From Pelecanus crispus (taxonomy: Eukaryota; Chordata; Aves; Pelecaniformes; Pelecanidae), in the NCBI RefSeq assembly GCF_030463565.1, contig NC_134644.1, positions 151,305,967 through 151,369,966 of the forward strand: a stretch of 64,000 nt of DNA, read 5' to 3'. The position numbers were made by a program, and so were the translations under genes. Shown in pieces: positions 1 through 13,613 of the stretch. Under the pieces are notes generated by a model. It searched no databases. It saw only the letters and a program-made list of their open reading frames with translations, and was not told where the DNA came from. The stretch's first letter is position 1. Each line of letters opens with the position of its first letter.

Positions 1-589
1 AGAGAGATTAGTGTGGGGCTTTGGGGAAAAAATAAAGGTGGAAAACTCACATTTACGCCTGCTAGAACTTCTGTTTTGATCTTCATTTTTAAACAAATGG
101 GCTTACTTTTTCAAAAACCCTGCAAAAACTGTATCTGCTATGAGCTGGTACTTAATTCTTTTCAGATCAGTGCAAACCAAACACAAAACTGCGGTTGCTC
201 TCACACTGTGAGAATAACGTGGCTGTCTTCTATTTGTACATTTTTATAACATCCAGCTTTAATTTTTAAAATGTACTAAATTGAATCTGCACTAAAATAG
301 AGAAATTTTTACTTATTATAGGCTAATTGCTCTACTCGGGGGGTTGCCACTAATCAAAGCAGAAACTGAAAGCAGAACTGTAGTACAAACACGTTATGAC
401 AGGAGAAATTTTACCCCAAAAACATTAAGACAATTCAGTTGTCTGAACAATGTGCATGTGTATTTCATAAATATACAAATATATTTTTAAAAAGACTAAA
501 ATCTGTGAACATTTAGATAGCCAAGATCCCCAGCAAAGATTTCCTCTGAAATTAGAAATGGGTAAAATAATAATAATGAAGAAATGTAC
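1..589 (-). other. RGS22 intron (partial), no further exon seen
   Basis: This is the start of the intron after the last RGS22 exon in the window. The donor (rc CCAG|GTACAT) sits at 588-589. I looked for the continuation of the RGS box and found no ORF with suitable splice sites. The sequence is AT-rich and I recognise no repeat. Confidence 0.6.
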
Positions 590-756
590 CTGGCAGAATG
601 CTCATTAAGAAAAGCCCAGAACTGTTCTAACTTCTCTTCGTTGTGGATCAGGTCAGATAGATTAGGACCTGCCAATTCTTTGGGAACTTGATGCAAGTGC
701 TGATCTTCTTTGAGGGCATCAGGGCAGGATGGCAGACCAGTGTCAGCAACAGTACT
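590..756 (-). CDS. RGS22: RGS22 coding exon (start of a later RGS box)
   Basis: 167 bp exon, acceptor rc CCCTCAG|AGTACT, donor rc CCAG|GTACAT. It enters in phase 0 and ends with two bases of a split codon. It encodes a variable linker and then LSDLIHNEEKLEQFWAFLNE (residues about 872-891), which has the F-x2-FL pattern that opens an RGS box. The rest of that box must lie in exons left of the window. This is the last RGS22 exon visible. Confidence 0.88.
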
Positions 757-1288
757 CTGAGGGAAGAAATTATTTCACTTGCATAACTACTTTTTTCATC
801 TCTATATTTTGCTCAGTCTAATAATCCTTGCATTAGATAACTTCTCTCTCTGTAGAACAGCTTTTTGATTGCTGAGAAAATAAATCAAGTTAAGGCTCCA
901 GCTCTTAATCAGCTTTAGTTTTATGTTTGCTTTAAACATACCAGTGCATGCAGGTTCCATAATGAAATTAACAAATGTATACCTGTAGTTTACTTGAAAT
1001 TGAGGTATTTACTCAAGATTAAGGGCCCAAAATACATTCCAAAGACTTTAGTGGAAATTGTCTCATTGACTCCAATCATACAGTGGTCTGATGTTGATGT
1101 AACTGATGGAAGACCTGTATTTGTAATTAACACAACGGCTGTCAATCATTCCCCCAAATGAATGGTAGAAATCGGACTACTTGCTTCTCCAAAATGGCAT
1201 GTAGTCAGTCTTTCATTGCTGATACTCAAAGTGTTAACCCTCTCTGATAGAAAAAGAGTTTGTTTTTGTTAGTAGGTACTTGTCTTAC
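757..1288 (-). other. RGS22 intron, 532 bp
   Basis: Short intron between the VELVEETRQ exon and the LSDLIHNEE exon. It contains no recognisable element. Confidence 0.7.
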
Positions 1289-1381
1289 CTCATCCTTCTT
1301 GGAACCACTCTCTTGATGCAAAGCCTGGAGCTTTCTAAAGTACACGGAGTCCAGCTGTCGAGTTTCTTCCACCAACTCCAC
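1289..1381 (-). CDS. RGS22: RGS22 coding exon (VELVEETRQLDS)
   Basis: 93 bp, phase 0 to 0, 31 codons. Acceptor rc TTTTATTAG|GTGGAG; donor rc GATGAG|GTAAGA. It encodes VELVEETRQLDSVYFRKLQA and then a charged SGSKKDE linker. This is the helical segment that directly follows the central RGS box in RGS22 orthologues and is one of the most conserved stretches of the protein. Confidence 0.93.
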
Positions 1382-1673
1382 CTAATAAAAATAATATCTT
1401 ATGTCATCCCTACAGTACACATTATAGAAAGATGGAGAACTGGACAGGCACCTTGCCAGTGACAGTGGATAGAAAAGAATCCGTTCGCCAGTAATGAGAC
1501 TGATGTTTAGAAGACACTAGAAGCCATATCCTTGTGACAAACAATTCAATTAACAGCTCTGGTAGAACAAAATTTTCAGATCTGTGTAGATCACATGTAG
1601 ATTTCTACAGAACACCACTAAATAACCTAACTATATCTTTAAGAATAGAACTTTGTATTTTAAAAGTTGTTAA

Positions 1674-1737
1674 ATTATATTGTGTATGTAATATATTGTG
1701 TATATTGTGTATATATGACATTGTGTATATTGTGTCA
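1674..1737. repeat. Imperfect ttgtgtata tandem repeat
   Basis: Several near-copies of a 9-12 bp TTGTGTATAT unit in a row inside an RGS22 intron. It is a simple minisatellite-like tract with no sign of function. Confidence 0.75.
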
Positions 1738-3569
1738 GACTTACCTGATTGCCTATAACAGCAAATTGTATGTCAAAGTGCCACTGCGAAGCAGAAAAAC
1801 AGGTCTGTAAACTATGACTCTCAGCGAGAAATGTCAAAAAGATAGAGTGCCACAGATTTCCAGAAATGGAAATTTAAGACAAGAAAGATGCTATAACATC
1901 TAAACAATGAAGGTGAAAGCTTTCAGACTTTCAGTCTTGTCCCCTTCCTTAGTTTTATACCGGGTAATGCCTTAAAATAGTAATTTGTGCCTAATTAGAA
2001 CTCATGAAGTATTGGCATTTTTTAACTTAATTAGAAGCCTTATGCATATAACTAGAGCAGTTCTCCATGTTATGTGCAAACAATCGGTAACTGCATAAGG
2101 AATAGTTTGGTGACCCTCTCAGCTGACTAAACCATTCAAATCCAGGGTTTAGGATATTTAGCAAAATTGAGCCAATGTGTTATCCTGATTAGCATGCCCA
2201 TTAAAAAGATTAGAAAGCTGTGGTCTTGTTATACAACAGTTTATGTGCAAGAGAGAGAAGAGAGTTTTTAGATTAAAATTCATTATGCTTTTGTCTAAAT
2301 GTGAATACCACACTAATCACAGTGTTATCTGAATGCCTTCAGGCTCCGTGTAACTCTATTCCACTGTCATAAAGTGCTTTTGGGTATTCTTTCCTTTAAA
2401 AGAAAACATAGTTTAAAAGTAAATAGGAAAATAATTCAGAACATTTTTCATAAAGTTTAAACAGAAAGCAGATAGAGGCAGGATGAGAGTCAACAATAAA
2501 AAGGAACTCTCCTGTTTCCATGTTTCGTTTAAAGATAAAAATGTAGATACATACTCACCATGTCCCAAATAAACAATTTTGGACTCACCTAAGTCTTGAT
2601 AAAATATCTTGTTTCATTATGGGCCAAATATATCCTGCTTTATGGTAGAACAAAGGGGAAGAGTAGAGCCAGGGACTGAACAAAATACAAAGCAGACCTT
2701 GTCTTTGTGCTGGGAAGGAGTGTGCCTAAGCATCAGCCTGCGCCTAGTACAAAGAGACTCTAGTGCCTCCTAGAACAGGTCATTTTATGTCTGTGTATTA
2801 TAACTCTTCACAAACGCATGTATTATGCACTCAAAAGGATTTTGTTCTGTTTTTTTGTGCTCTGGTTAAGATGTTTGTGTTATTAGGGCACTGAGAAGTC
2901 TGCACATAACTACACTTGCAAAGCAAAGCATCATCTAAACTGAAAGGACAATAGATTATCCCTCGGTTAACTCAAGGACTGAGTTAACTGACATACACAT
3001 TAACTTAAAGCAGAAGTTTATATTTTGAACTTTTACTTTGGAGGAATTCTTCCATCGCTAGAAGGAGTGAAAACACTGTATTCAGAGAGTGCTCAAAAGC
3101 AGAGACCTTCTTATACAAAAATTATGCATAATAATACTCGGCTGAGTTGATGACTCAGTGACGACTGGCAATAGATACTAGACAACTAGTGTTGATAATA
3201 CACATGGAAAATATACATTTACAAAAGACTGTAAAACTAGTCTGATAGAAAGTAAATAAAAATTCATATTGATGAAGGCATCGATCAATTACATGGTGTT
3301 CTGCAGGTCATAAACAATTATAGCTGAAATATCTTAGGAAAAATAGCTTAGAAAAAATAATTTATACAAAAGCTTAGAGAAGATTATGAAAAGCAAAGAG
3401 AATATTTTGCAGATGTGTTTGGATTAGTATATTTCATTTTAGTAAGTTTTTTCAATGTTCAAACTTTCAAAGTTTCTTAAGGAAATTAAGTTATCACAGG
3501 ATGAGAGGGAAGATCCCCTTGTGAATTAATTAGAAGGTAGAAAATAAAAAATAAAGAAATAAATAACTT

Positions 3570-4300
3570 TCATTATGGGGTGGGGTTCCTGCTGGAGTCT
3601 CACAGGGATCTGCACTGAGGTTGTTTTTTTAAACATTCAGAAATTATCTGGAAAAGGAGGTGAGTGAGGAGACAACAAAGTTTGCAAAAGGATTCCACAG
3701 AGCAAAAAATGAAATTGACTGTGAAGAGCTGCAGGATTTCAGGACACTTTAGTGTCTGCATGATAAAAGGGCAGCTGAATTCAACAACAATAAACATTAA
3801 GTCATTCCAGTGAGCTCCGAAGTAGGGCTTTCCATTAGCTGTTATTACTTAGTAAAGAGATCTTGGAATCACTGCAGACGGCTATTAGCTTACATTTTGT
3901 ACATCCACTCAAAGTTCACCAGGAGTCAAAAGGCAGTTAGAATCATAGGAACAATTAGGAAAGGAACAAAGAGCAAAACAGAAAACATGATTCTGCCACT
4001 GAATAATCCTTAGTGCATCCAGATCTTGAGTACTGCTTGCATCTCATCAAAAGAATATAAAATAATGGATACAGATGGGGGTGCTAAGTGCAACAAAGGT
4101 ATGGAAAGCCTTCTGTAAGGGGAGAGGTCAGACAGTCTAGGATTCTTGAGCTTCAAAGAGATGTAATTGGAATGGGATACAACGGAAACATGTAAAAGCA
4201 TAACAGCATTGCGAATATGACAAGATAACAATTGTTCACTGTTCCTCATGACATACAAAACTAGGGCACCAGGTGAAATTATCAGGGAGGGGTTCGCAAA
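3570..4300 (+). repeat. Degenerate CR1/L3-type LINE fragment
   Basis: The plus strand follows the 3' half of a CR1-clade reverse transcriptase gene. It opens with a decayed 'GGAGTCTCACAGGGATC' block (the G-V-P-Q-G-S region), then 'CTTGGAATCACTGCAGA', 'GGAACAATTAGGAAAGG' and 'ATCTTGAGTACTGCTTGCA' (the PHLEYC-like region). Reading frames are broken by many stops and indels, so this is an old copy. The edges are approximate. It is much more diverged than the copy near 31 kb. Confidence 0.65.
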
Positions 4301-5711
4301 CAAACCAAGATAAGCATTTTTTTTCTACTATTGCATGATTAAACCATGGAACCCATTGCTGCAGTGAGGCTGAAGATATAGAATGACTTAAGACACATTT
4401 ATATAAACCCATGGGGAAAAAAAAATCTCATCAAAGACTATCAAATGCAAAAATGTGGGTAAGACCTCTGCTTCATGAACCTCCTCAGTTGCAAAGTGCT
4501 GAAGCTGGCAATACTGCTGTATGGGTTTTTTCTGTTCTTATACTCTTATTCGTAAATGTTTAATACTGACCACCACCTCATAGGCTTAGAAGACTGTTCT
4601 GAACTTTGATTTTAGGTATCTGTTCTCATAGTTGTTCATACATGCATGCACGATACAGTAACAAAAATACACTGTACTACAAAACTGCCAAAAAAGGATT
4701 TCAAAATGTTTTGCAGGGGGCAATGCATGCATGTTCTCATGACATGCTGACAGAAGTGTCAGCACTAAGTGATGATATTTCCTGTAAAAATGGAGATGCT
4801 TCATCTAAGGTCACAGTGGAGAAGAACAGGAACAAGAACTAACTTCCTGCCTTCCAACTCCTGATTCTCCATTGTAAGTTTCTCCTTCCATATCCAAAAG
4901 AGAGAAGTTGAAGACTTGGAATTAGAGGTTTGACCTACAGCTGGTGACTTAAGTTTACAAAGAGCAGAGTGCCACAGTATCCACCACTGCCTCCACCATT
5001 TCTTGGTCTTATTTGTCAAAAGGAGAGTCGGGATTGCAGCCATCTCCTCTGACCTGCAGGAGCCTGCTCAATTCAAGCCATCAGAGGCTTTCTGGGATTG
5101 GAACTCAGTACACCACTGAGCCACCTACTTCAGGAAGCCTGCAGGGTACAGTTAGCCCTTACACAGCAGGACAGCTATCTAAAAAGTGTTTGGGGCAAAT
5201 ACAGCTGGATCACCATATCACATTTCCTCTTATGCTAAGCAGTAGCTGCACTTTAATTCTAAACACCAAGAAATATTTGGTACAGTTAATATGGACCTAG
5301 CATCACTGTACTGACACTTTAGAAACACAGCTTATTCTGTGCTTATCATTAAAAACATAGAAGGCTTGTGGGCACTCCGTTGTAAGAAAATTATTTTGAT
5401 CAGTGGCAAGATTGCAGAGACATTACAGTTCCTGAGTGCAAAGAGAATTTTTGCCTTAGCAAGATGCATTCCTCCCTAATTCACAGACCCAGAGGTCTAT
5501 GAAGTATGCACCTTCCATTTGGAAGGGAAGTCTGCTCTCCACAGGAGGTTCAGGCTACTCCACACATCAGTGTAGAAAGGAGTGGGTGAGCAAAACATCT
5601 TGTAGTACTTCTCCCTTCCTGACTATAAATGTAACAGGGTTGCATATGTAGGCCTTTGTGATCTTCTTCCCTGACATAAGAATTTTTCACAGTGTCATCC
5701 TGATCAGTTAC

Positions 5712-5906
5712 CTTTCCATAAGTGTATTTGTCTGCTTCCACCATCTTCATCCATGGTTCTAGCAGAACAGTGAGGATGTATTCTTCTGCTGGATCAAAAA
5801 GATCCTCAAAAGCTGGGTCAATTTTCTGATAAATCATGTTTTTCTTACTCTGATGAAGTCCAATGTCCATACTGGCAGATGGGGCAATGTAAGTTGCATA
5901 AAGGAA
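5712..5906 (-). CDS. RGS22: RGS22 coding exon (C-terminal half of central RGS box)
   Basis: 195 bp, phase 0 to 0, 65 codons. Acceptor rc TTTATTGTAG|TTCCTT; donor rc GGAAAG|GTAACT. It encodes FLYATYIAPSASMDIGLHQ, then MIYQKIDPAFEDLFDPAEEY and a final helix ending LLEPWMKMVEADKYTYGK. The order I-x-P-x-FEDLF-x-AEEYIL is the helix 7-8 region of RGS boxes. It joins the next exon (VELVEE) in frame. Confidence 0.94.
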
Positions 5907-8900
5907 CTACAATAAAACAGAAGAAAACTGTTTCTTAGCCATCATCCATTCCAATGGTCACAGTCCGTTGAAGGAGAGAATTAATGCATATTTGTCCCCC
6001 ACTGCCCTGCTGTATATTCTGAACATATATCTAATTACACCTGCCTTATTTTTACCAATATTACTATTTTGTCCAAAATTCAGTTATTGCCAAAGCTGAC
6101 CTCCCTGCCATTTTTACTCCTACTTGTTAAAATGGTTAGATCACAAAATAATGCTTAATAAAATTTTTGCTTGGAGATATTTGGCTGATTCTTACTTAGA
6201 TTCAGATAACCACAAACATAATAACAACTACACTCTTCATGAAGTCGCATTGTTGTTTTGCAGAATATCTGCTGGGCTAACTTGTGAGGGAGTCTTACTT
6301 CTTCTGAATAGAAAGGAATTTGTAAATTTAAGGTTAAAATTAATGAAAATTATAAGATTTCATTCTGTGTGGAGATTCTCTTGCACAGTTCTTTGACATT
6401 GGTGAGACTCCATCATGGTACAGGATCTATAACAGGAGATACCACTGCACAACTGAGGTCTAAGTCCTTACCAAAGCAAGGGTTACAATATGCTTTTTTA
6501 TGAAGCACAGAGTGTGCCATTCAACATGTACAAACAGAAGAAAGCTGAACCTGGAGAATGTTTCCTTCTCACTAGCAGCTCATTCTTGTAGCATAGAGTA
6601 ATTTTTTTACTTATTTCAAATGATTTTTTTTTTTTTCAAATAGTCCCTTAAGTCAAATTCTTGTTTTTTAAATGTTTCCTAAATTGCTATGAAAAAGAAC
6701 ATTGAAAACTCAGAGAAAAACACTTTCTTCCAGGAATATCTTGGAAGAGGATATTCCAGAATATCTTTCTAATACATCGTGGTTCTGACTGCAGCTAGGA
6801 ACTCAAGTGAAAAAAAGATGCTGCCATAATAAATGTCATATACTTATAAATGTTTTCTCTTCTTCATATTGTCTAAGTCTAAGTAATTTTCAAACATATG
6901 ATCAGGGGATCAGATTAGTAGCACAAATCAGAATTTCTCTTTAGAATGGCATTGAGGAGCCCATCTTCACTATTTATTTTCAGACAGTTTTGATACTGAA
7001 GAATGCAGGTTTCTGATAATTCTCATTTTCCTTATGTTGCTAAAATCCATCTGTAACTAGCAGATCTACAAAGCAGTAAAAAAGAATAAAATAATACATT
7101 TACTCTGTGTTCAAGCAGTAATAAAACACTGGTGTGTTTAGATTTCAAGCACAGTGGGAGAATGTTTGAGTACATTAAATAATTATGTTTCTGTTTGTTT
7201 TAAATGAAATTCTGATTTATTAGAGTCTGACTTTCAAACAGCAACAGTACCAGACTACATCCCCATTATTTTGGACCTGAACAATTTAAAACAGACCCTT
7301 CAGACTCTCCTGATATCAGGTCACTGAGGAATAGAGGGCTATGATGGCTGACATCTATGCCCCAGTTAGAACTTTTTTTACTGTATTTACTGTCTATGCA
7401 GAATTCCCCTCCCTTTCTACATAGATCTAATCAGTGAAAAAAAAAAATGGCTTGTGGCTATTGTGGCCCATGTTATCAGTGCAATAAAGACCCCTAGGTA
7501 TAAGGGTAAGGTCAAAGAATGAGGACATCCACAGGAAGAGTCCTAGCTGAAGAATAAGACCACATTTATCCTAAATTATGCCCTTCTCAGCAAATCCCCA
7601 AATAAATTTAAATTTAACAGAGACAGCATTAATTAGATCCATAGTGATTTCAAAAGTTGAAAGTTATTTTGAAGAACCCTAACACTAGTAAAGTTTTAGT
7701 TACATCATGTTCTAGTCTGATCCAAAACATTTACCATATAAAATAGCCAAATTAGAAGGGACCAGTCCAATGATATAAAGATATGGTATCTTTAAAAATA
7801 GACTTTTTAAAGAGGGGTTAACCATTTTGTTCATCATTAGGGCTACATTGCTCCACATGTTATGACTCATAAAACCACACACAAGGGATCTGTAAATTGG
7901 TGCAAAGGGTCCAAAATAGGTCCTCAATATTTTAACACACATTTAACCTGGTTCCTTAAATGGCTGGTCATTTTTAGCATAGTTTTAAGAATAAAATCAA
8001 AACAAAAACTCCACAACTTTCTTGGGCAGAACTATGCTTTCCCCCATGATTTTGTATGAGATGGGTTAACGAGTATATATGCTACTCCTTCTTTAGAGCT
8101 GAGAAAAAATATCAGCCTACAGAGTCAGAAATTGCCCACACTAGGGAAGCTTTGGCCAAAAATTATTGACAATCTGCTCACATAAACACTGTCGTAATAT
8201 ATTGACATCTTAGGGACTGCTGCTCTATCTGCAGAACTGCACCCAGTCCTGTATAATTTCACATGCAAAACTGGAGCATAGTAAAGGCAGACTTTTTTTT
8301 TCTAGAAAAAATAGTTATGGCAATACATGTGAAGCAGAAATTTAGAGGTGATTAAGCTAGCTATAGGGGTGCACTTTTCCAAACTCAAAGGACCAGACCC
8401 TCAGTGCTGTAATCAGGATGGCCTTTTCACTTTTGAAGGATGCAGATTTACAGTGTCTGAGGATTTGACATGATGCCATCTTTTTGCTTAAATTCTTGTA
8501 AGAATCCATTGCTATGGGATTTGACCCACCAAGTAAAAAGATAGTGTCACAAAGTGAATGCATGTACTTGCAGACAGGGGAGAAAAGAAAAGCTTTTACC
8601 CCTGTGTCCCTTGCTGAGGGTTCAAGGCACATCTGTAGATCTGCACTGATTTGAATGCAAGAACTGCAGAAAAACCAACTGTGAAGAGTTCTAGACATGC
8701 CAAAAAGGAGAAGTGTCTGTGTTCACAGCCTTCAACACTGGGCAATGAAGTTAGCAAGATAAAACGGGAAAATACATTCTATGCTTTAAAAAGAAATATT
8801 CATAGCCTTTTTCGACTCCTATGTCATGGAAGCCTTGTAGTTTTCTGAATCTCAATGGAATAGTGAAGCTGTTGTACTGGCCAATCTCCTAAAGGGCCAA

Positions 8901-11809
8901 CAGGAAAAAATTACATTAAATGAACCTAAAGGTTATCAAATTCATATAAAGTCTTAAGCATGTTACATCAAGTGCACATCACACTTCATTTATTCAATGT
9001 TTTGTTCCTTTTGTAAAACACAAATAATTTTCCTACCTGTCATTCTAATATATTTTCCTATAAATGTATTAGAATAAGTGATGGATTGAACCCGAAACCC
9101 TATCTGGAAATTTGGTCAGAGTTTGCATCTTGAAATTACTTATGATGGCACAAATCCAAAGACGTGAAATGCTTAGGAAATTCAGATTAAGACTTTGGCC
9201 TCATTTATGAATTTCCAAATCAGGGGTTGTTCAGACCTTGGGTTTTTGGTGTGAATTCATCCCCAGACGAGAAGGCTTTGGTAAGCAATCTCAGAATGAC
9301 TAGAGTGAAGCAAGAAACATGAAAAAGATTTAAGTCCAAGTGCTTTTGTATTGCTGCCCAAAGGCGTGGATGTTGCTCTGATCTAAACAAGGGGCTTGTG
9401 CAGCTGTTTGACAGAATCATATGATGGAAGAATACAATGCACTGGCTGGTCTTAAATGGAAAGGCTAAACTGCCTTAACCCCTGTCATCACTTTCCAGTA
9501 ACATAAATCTTGTGTCTGACCCTAAAAGTTCACAGTAATGATAACTGCCTTTATCTAAATTGATTCTAGTGTTAAAATATTGTACTTCCCATAATTGTAT
9601 TAAATTTTCTAACTCTAAATAACTTTTTTTTTTTTAAATTGAAAACTACAATATGTGTTTCTTTATTTCTTTTTTTTCCCAATTTATTTTACACTCCTGT
9701 GTGTATGTTCATAGTGAATAAGCATATATGTTTCTGGATGATTACCAGTACTCTTTGTTTTTCTTATCCATCAGATTTCATTCTCACTGCAGTTTCTTTC
9801 ACTGGATGAATGAATATACACCTTGGAATGCATTTTCTTACTGTATCATAAAGCTGAGATAAAAATGCCTAACGAATGAAACAATGAGTAGCAGATACAC
9901 AGCAATCCAGCTTTGCTCTTGTTTCTAACAGGAAGCAGGCAGAACACATACAGAATATTCTGGATGTCTCTTTCTGTAATAAATAGTAAAATATATATGA
10001 CGATGTGTTGTGCGAATCTGATCCACATTCTCTTAGGAGTATTTGGAATGACTATCTTATTGTGCCAGAGGTGAGCGCAGAATTCGGGAAGGCATCTCTT
10101 CCATAAGCAGACCCTGTAGATTGGATGCAGCTTGACTCTTTACCGTGTTCCAATGAAAACAAGAATAATTTTTGTGCAGCCTTAAAAGGCAAGCTTGAGA
10201 ATGATACCAAATGTTGCAGCACATGTGTTGATCTGTTATGTTACATTTCAGCTGTTAGTTATGCTAATGGAACAGTTTCACATATTTCGTTTTGATGTAT
10301 TTACTTTAATGGGTATGTGTATGTAGCTCTCTGCAATTGCCTGGTAACATTGATTGTACGATGTTCTGCTGTCACCACCAGGCCAGCACTGGAAATAAGA
10401 TAAGAAAAGTAAAAAAGACGTGGGCCGTAATTTTCAGCCGTGCAACCACCACAGAAAGAGCATGAGCTGGTGTGAAATGAAACCAAATCGGAAACCATCA
10501 TGGACCATAACCCAAGATTTGGCCTGCAGTAAAACATAAAGGAAAATGAAGACACAGTCTAGATATGGTTAACTTGCACGCCTGTTGTAAGCGGGATCCC
10601 TAGCCTCACGCAGGCCTGGACAGGTACGGGAGACAGTCAGTCTTAAGGGTATGGCCAGTTGCCCTCAGCCTCAGGGTGTAAGTAGCGCTGGAGGGGAAAA
10701 CAACTAAATAGGGCAGCAGTTCAAGTTAGACAGTGTGTGACAGGAGAGAGGGATGAATCAGTGCCTTGGCCTCTGCTTGGAGTTACTGTACAAATAACAC
10801 TGATTCAGGTGAGAATTCTGGACAAATACACAAAATTCTGTCATTTGCCCCAGTAAAACCTCCAAGTAGGAAAAGAATACAAATTCAAGGAAGTCCAGAT
10901 GCTCAGTAACATAAGCCATACAAAGAGATTATTCTCTACTGCTCTCTACAGATATTTGTTCCAACGACATGTGAAGTAGCTTTGCTCTATTACAGCATAT
11001 ATTGAAATATGCAGATAGGATATACTCCTACACAAGGTTTACAGAAGAAAAACAGACTGAAGTTTCACAGAGTGATTTTAAAAGTTGCTTGGAGTCCTTC
11101 TAATGATATCACACTGCTGCAGCCTCCTTCCCTGGCAGTATCAGACTATTCTGCAGTCGGTGACAGCTATCAGCACCCATGTGGTGAACCAGTTCATTTT
11201 TGGTTTATTCCCTCACTCAAAGTGTATGCTCAATTAAGAATACACGTTTGTAGGAAATATCAGTTCTGTTTGACAATAAATGAGGGTCTAAAGATCAAAT
11301 GGGGAGGATGACAACTGCAAAAAGAGCATGATGTTCTGGCAATCAGAAAAGGAAAAACATGACTGACAACTGAAAAATCCATTTTCATGACTAAGGTCAT
11401 TATCTGAGGTCTGCACTGTGAGATCTGCAGTTCTAACCCATACAGGAGATGGAAGGAAAGGTACAGCACAATTAGATGATTTAGAAAAAATGTTATCTCT
11501 GATGTTAACACTAAGCAGACAGCTTCCAAATACGACACAGAGTAGCAGAGGGGAGATTAGGTAAACTGAGTATAATAGATAAAACTAGGAACAGACAGCA
11601 GAGCCTAGAAATCAAACTATGCATGTTTAACTTTTAAATCAAGAAATTCCATGGAAACAATCCAAAGAGCTTCTTTTATTGTCCACAAACCAGATTTACT
11701 TTGGTGTGTGTTGTCAAGATTTGGAAACTTTTCTACTTTCTATCTTCTTTTCAGTCTTTACACTGAACAAATGTATTTGTGAAGGGAAAACACATTATTT
11801 ACAACTTAC
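5907..11809 (-). other. RGS22 intron, 5.9 kb
   Basis: AT-rich intron with short T and A runs (for example 6628-6639 and 7437-7447). I recognised no exon, RNA gene or mobile element. The 113-codon minus-strand ORF at 8357-8698 has no family resemblance and no convincing splice context. Confidence 0.55.
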
Positions 11810-11911
11810 TTGAGCTTGCTTGCATATTTTAAAAGGATGAAGAGTTTCTTGGTAGAAAAGCTGATGATAAGCCTGTAGGTCAAACCAAAAGTACGCGCTG
11901 TTCTTCCACAA
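11810..11911 (-). CDS. RGS22: RGS22 coding exon (core of central RGS box)
   Basis: 102 bp, phase 0 to 0, 34 codons. Acceptor rc CATCTCTAG|TTGTGG; donor rc GCTCAA|GTAAGT. It encodes LWKNSAYFWFDLQAYHQLFY and QETLHPFKICKQAQ. The aromatic-rich FWFDLQAYH block corresponds to RGS helices 4-5, which contact G-alpha in typical RGS proteins. Both junctions are in frame. Confidence 0.95.
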
Positions 11912-13487
11912 CTAGAGATGAAAAATACTGTAAGTTATTGCTACCCAAATATCACAGCTTTATAAAAGGTTGACTTTCCAATGCAAGTAATTATTTAGCT
12001 CCTTGGGGTCATCATAAATCAAGTTCAATTTAAGATGGATTTAATCTTCTGTTGCATACTGGCAGAAGGACAACATATTTAATGGCATCGTTACTATGAT
12101 ACTGTATCTTTTATTGTATCCTTTATGCATAATTGGCCATTAAAATTGTTAACATTGTAGTTAACTTTTGAAGAGTAACCACATTTCAGTGGCATAAAGC
12201 CAGCACTAAAGAAGAAATGCTGATAATGGACATGCAGAATTTGTGCCATGGTGAAATAGCATTTTGCAGCAATAACCAAAACAATTAAATATTGTGTACT
12301 TGACGTATGTTACTGTGACTATCATCACATTTTTATTACATGCATTTCTGAGGCACAGAGTCTTGGCCTCATTTCATAAATTCAAACAAACATCAGAAGA
12401 TCTTTCAGAAGGAGGAGTCTAGATCTTTCCCCAAGTCCTCTATTTTAATCATGTGCTTATGGGCTTTGGATCTTAAAAATACCCTGAAACCCCCATCACT
12501 GGACACTAAAGAAAATGTTCCAAAAAGACAGGGGCAGGGAACTTTGCTCCACATACTGTAGTCTGCCAGACTTGGCATATGAGTGAAATAGCCTCCACAG
12601 TGTAGACAAAACCTTAAGGAAATAATTTTCAAAGTCATCTGGCACCTGCAAAGGCTAGAGGACATGCAGGTGGGTGCCTATCTCCCATGAAAAAAATCAG
12701 TTACTTTTATTTATATTTCTATCTATACACGTTTAACATTTTTAGCTGAAGGTATTCAGCTTTGGAAACATTGGCTCTTGCCTTCTGGTAGCCAAAGGCA
12801 TTTCTAGCTACTGCTGCTGGATTCTGGGTTGTGCCAGCGGTGAAACAGATGTCCATCTTGATTGCATTCAGATCTCCCCTAAAGACTCAATTTTTCTGCA
12901 AAGCCACTAAACACTGACTCAGATTCATAACTTGTTCCAACCAATCCTCAATTTACACCCAGCAATGAATGATGGATCTGCTGACTGCGGAGAAGAAATA
13001 GTGTTGTTTCTCAGAAATCCAAGAAGCTTCGTGGAAGCAGAAGAACGTTTTTAAAACATTGGAGATTTTGGACATCACTAATCCAACAAGTAAGAAGGAG
13101 GCAGATTATCATGAGTAATAGCATAGCAGATTTTCCATCTTTTTTAAAAATGTTTTTGTGGGTTAAGACCTCATTTTTTCTGCCAAGTTAAAGGCTAGTT
13201 TTTAAAGATGATTAGTCTTTTTTTATCCCTGATGGTACAATCAGATTTCCAATAGGTTTGAGACAGTTAGGATCTGACAGCTTGGTTAAGACCTGTCATT
13301 AATTTGAATATGCACATGAACAGTTTATTGTTGTTGAGGGATTGGAGTCTCACAAGTAATAATTCATCCAGTCATCAATCTTTCTTTCTCCTTTTTTTTT
13401 TTTTTTTTTTCAGTCTGGCTGCCCTCTATGCCTTGGCATTCAGTCAATTGTGGACTAAATTATCACAGCATAGGAAAATGCACATAC
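11912..13487 (-). other. RGS22 intron, 1.6 kb
   Basis: No recognisable element apart from a T19 run at 13392-13410. ORFs in this stretch are short and unrelated to known families. Confidence 0.6.
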
Positions 13488-13613
13488 CTTATTCCCTGAC
13501 TTCTCACAGAATTGTGTGAAGTAGTAGCCTGCTCTGTTCTCCAAATAAAGAGACTGCAGCATGCTTTCCATTCTTGATCCCCCTAAGACAACACTGCCAG
13601 CAGCACTTTTCCC
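13488..13613 (-). CDS. RGS22: RGS22 coding exon (start of central RGS box)
   Basis: 126 bp, phase 0 to 0, 42 codons. Acceptor rc TTTGTCCAG|GGGAAA; donor rc AATAAG|GTATGT. It encodes a short Gly/Ser linker, then MESMLQSLYLENRAGYYFTQ and FCEKSGNK. The 'S-L-x-x-E-x-x-A-G-x-x-F-x-x-F' pattern is the opening helix of an RGS box (roughly residues 684-711). Confidence 0.94.

Larger units (their letters stand above)
1382..5711 (-). other. RGS22 intron, 4.3 kb, with an old CR1 fragment
   Basis: Holds a TG/TA-rich short tandem repeat (1674-1737) and a degenerate plus-strand CR1-like LINE (about 3570-4300). Short ORFs here, such as 97 codons on the minus strand at 4010-4303, fall inside the repeat and are not genes. 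I see nothing else. Confidence 0.65.

Noticed and set aside
4010-4303. 97-codon minus-strand ORF
   Set aside because: It falls on the opposite strand of a degenerate CR1-like fragment and has no protein resemblance.
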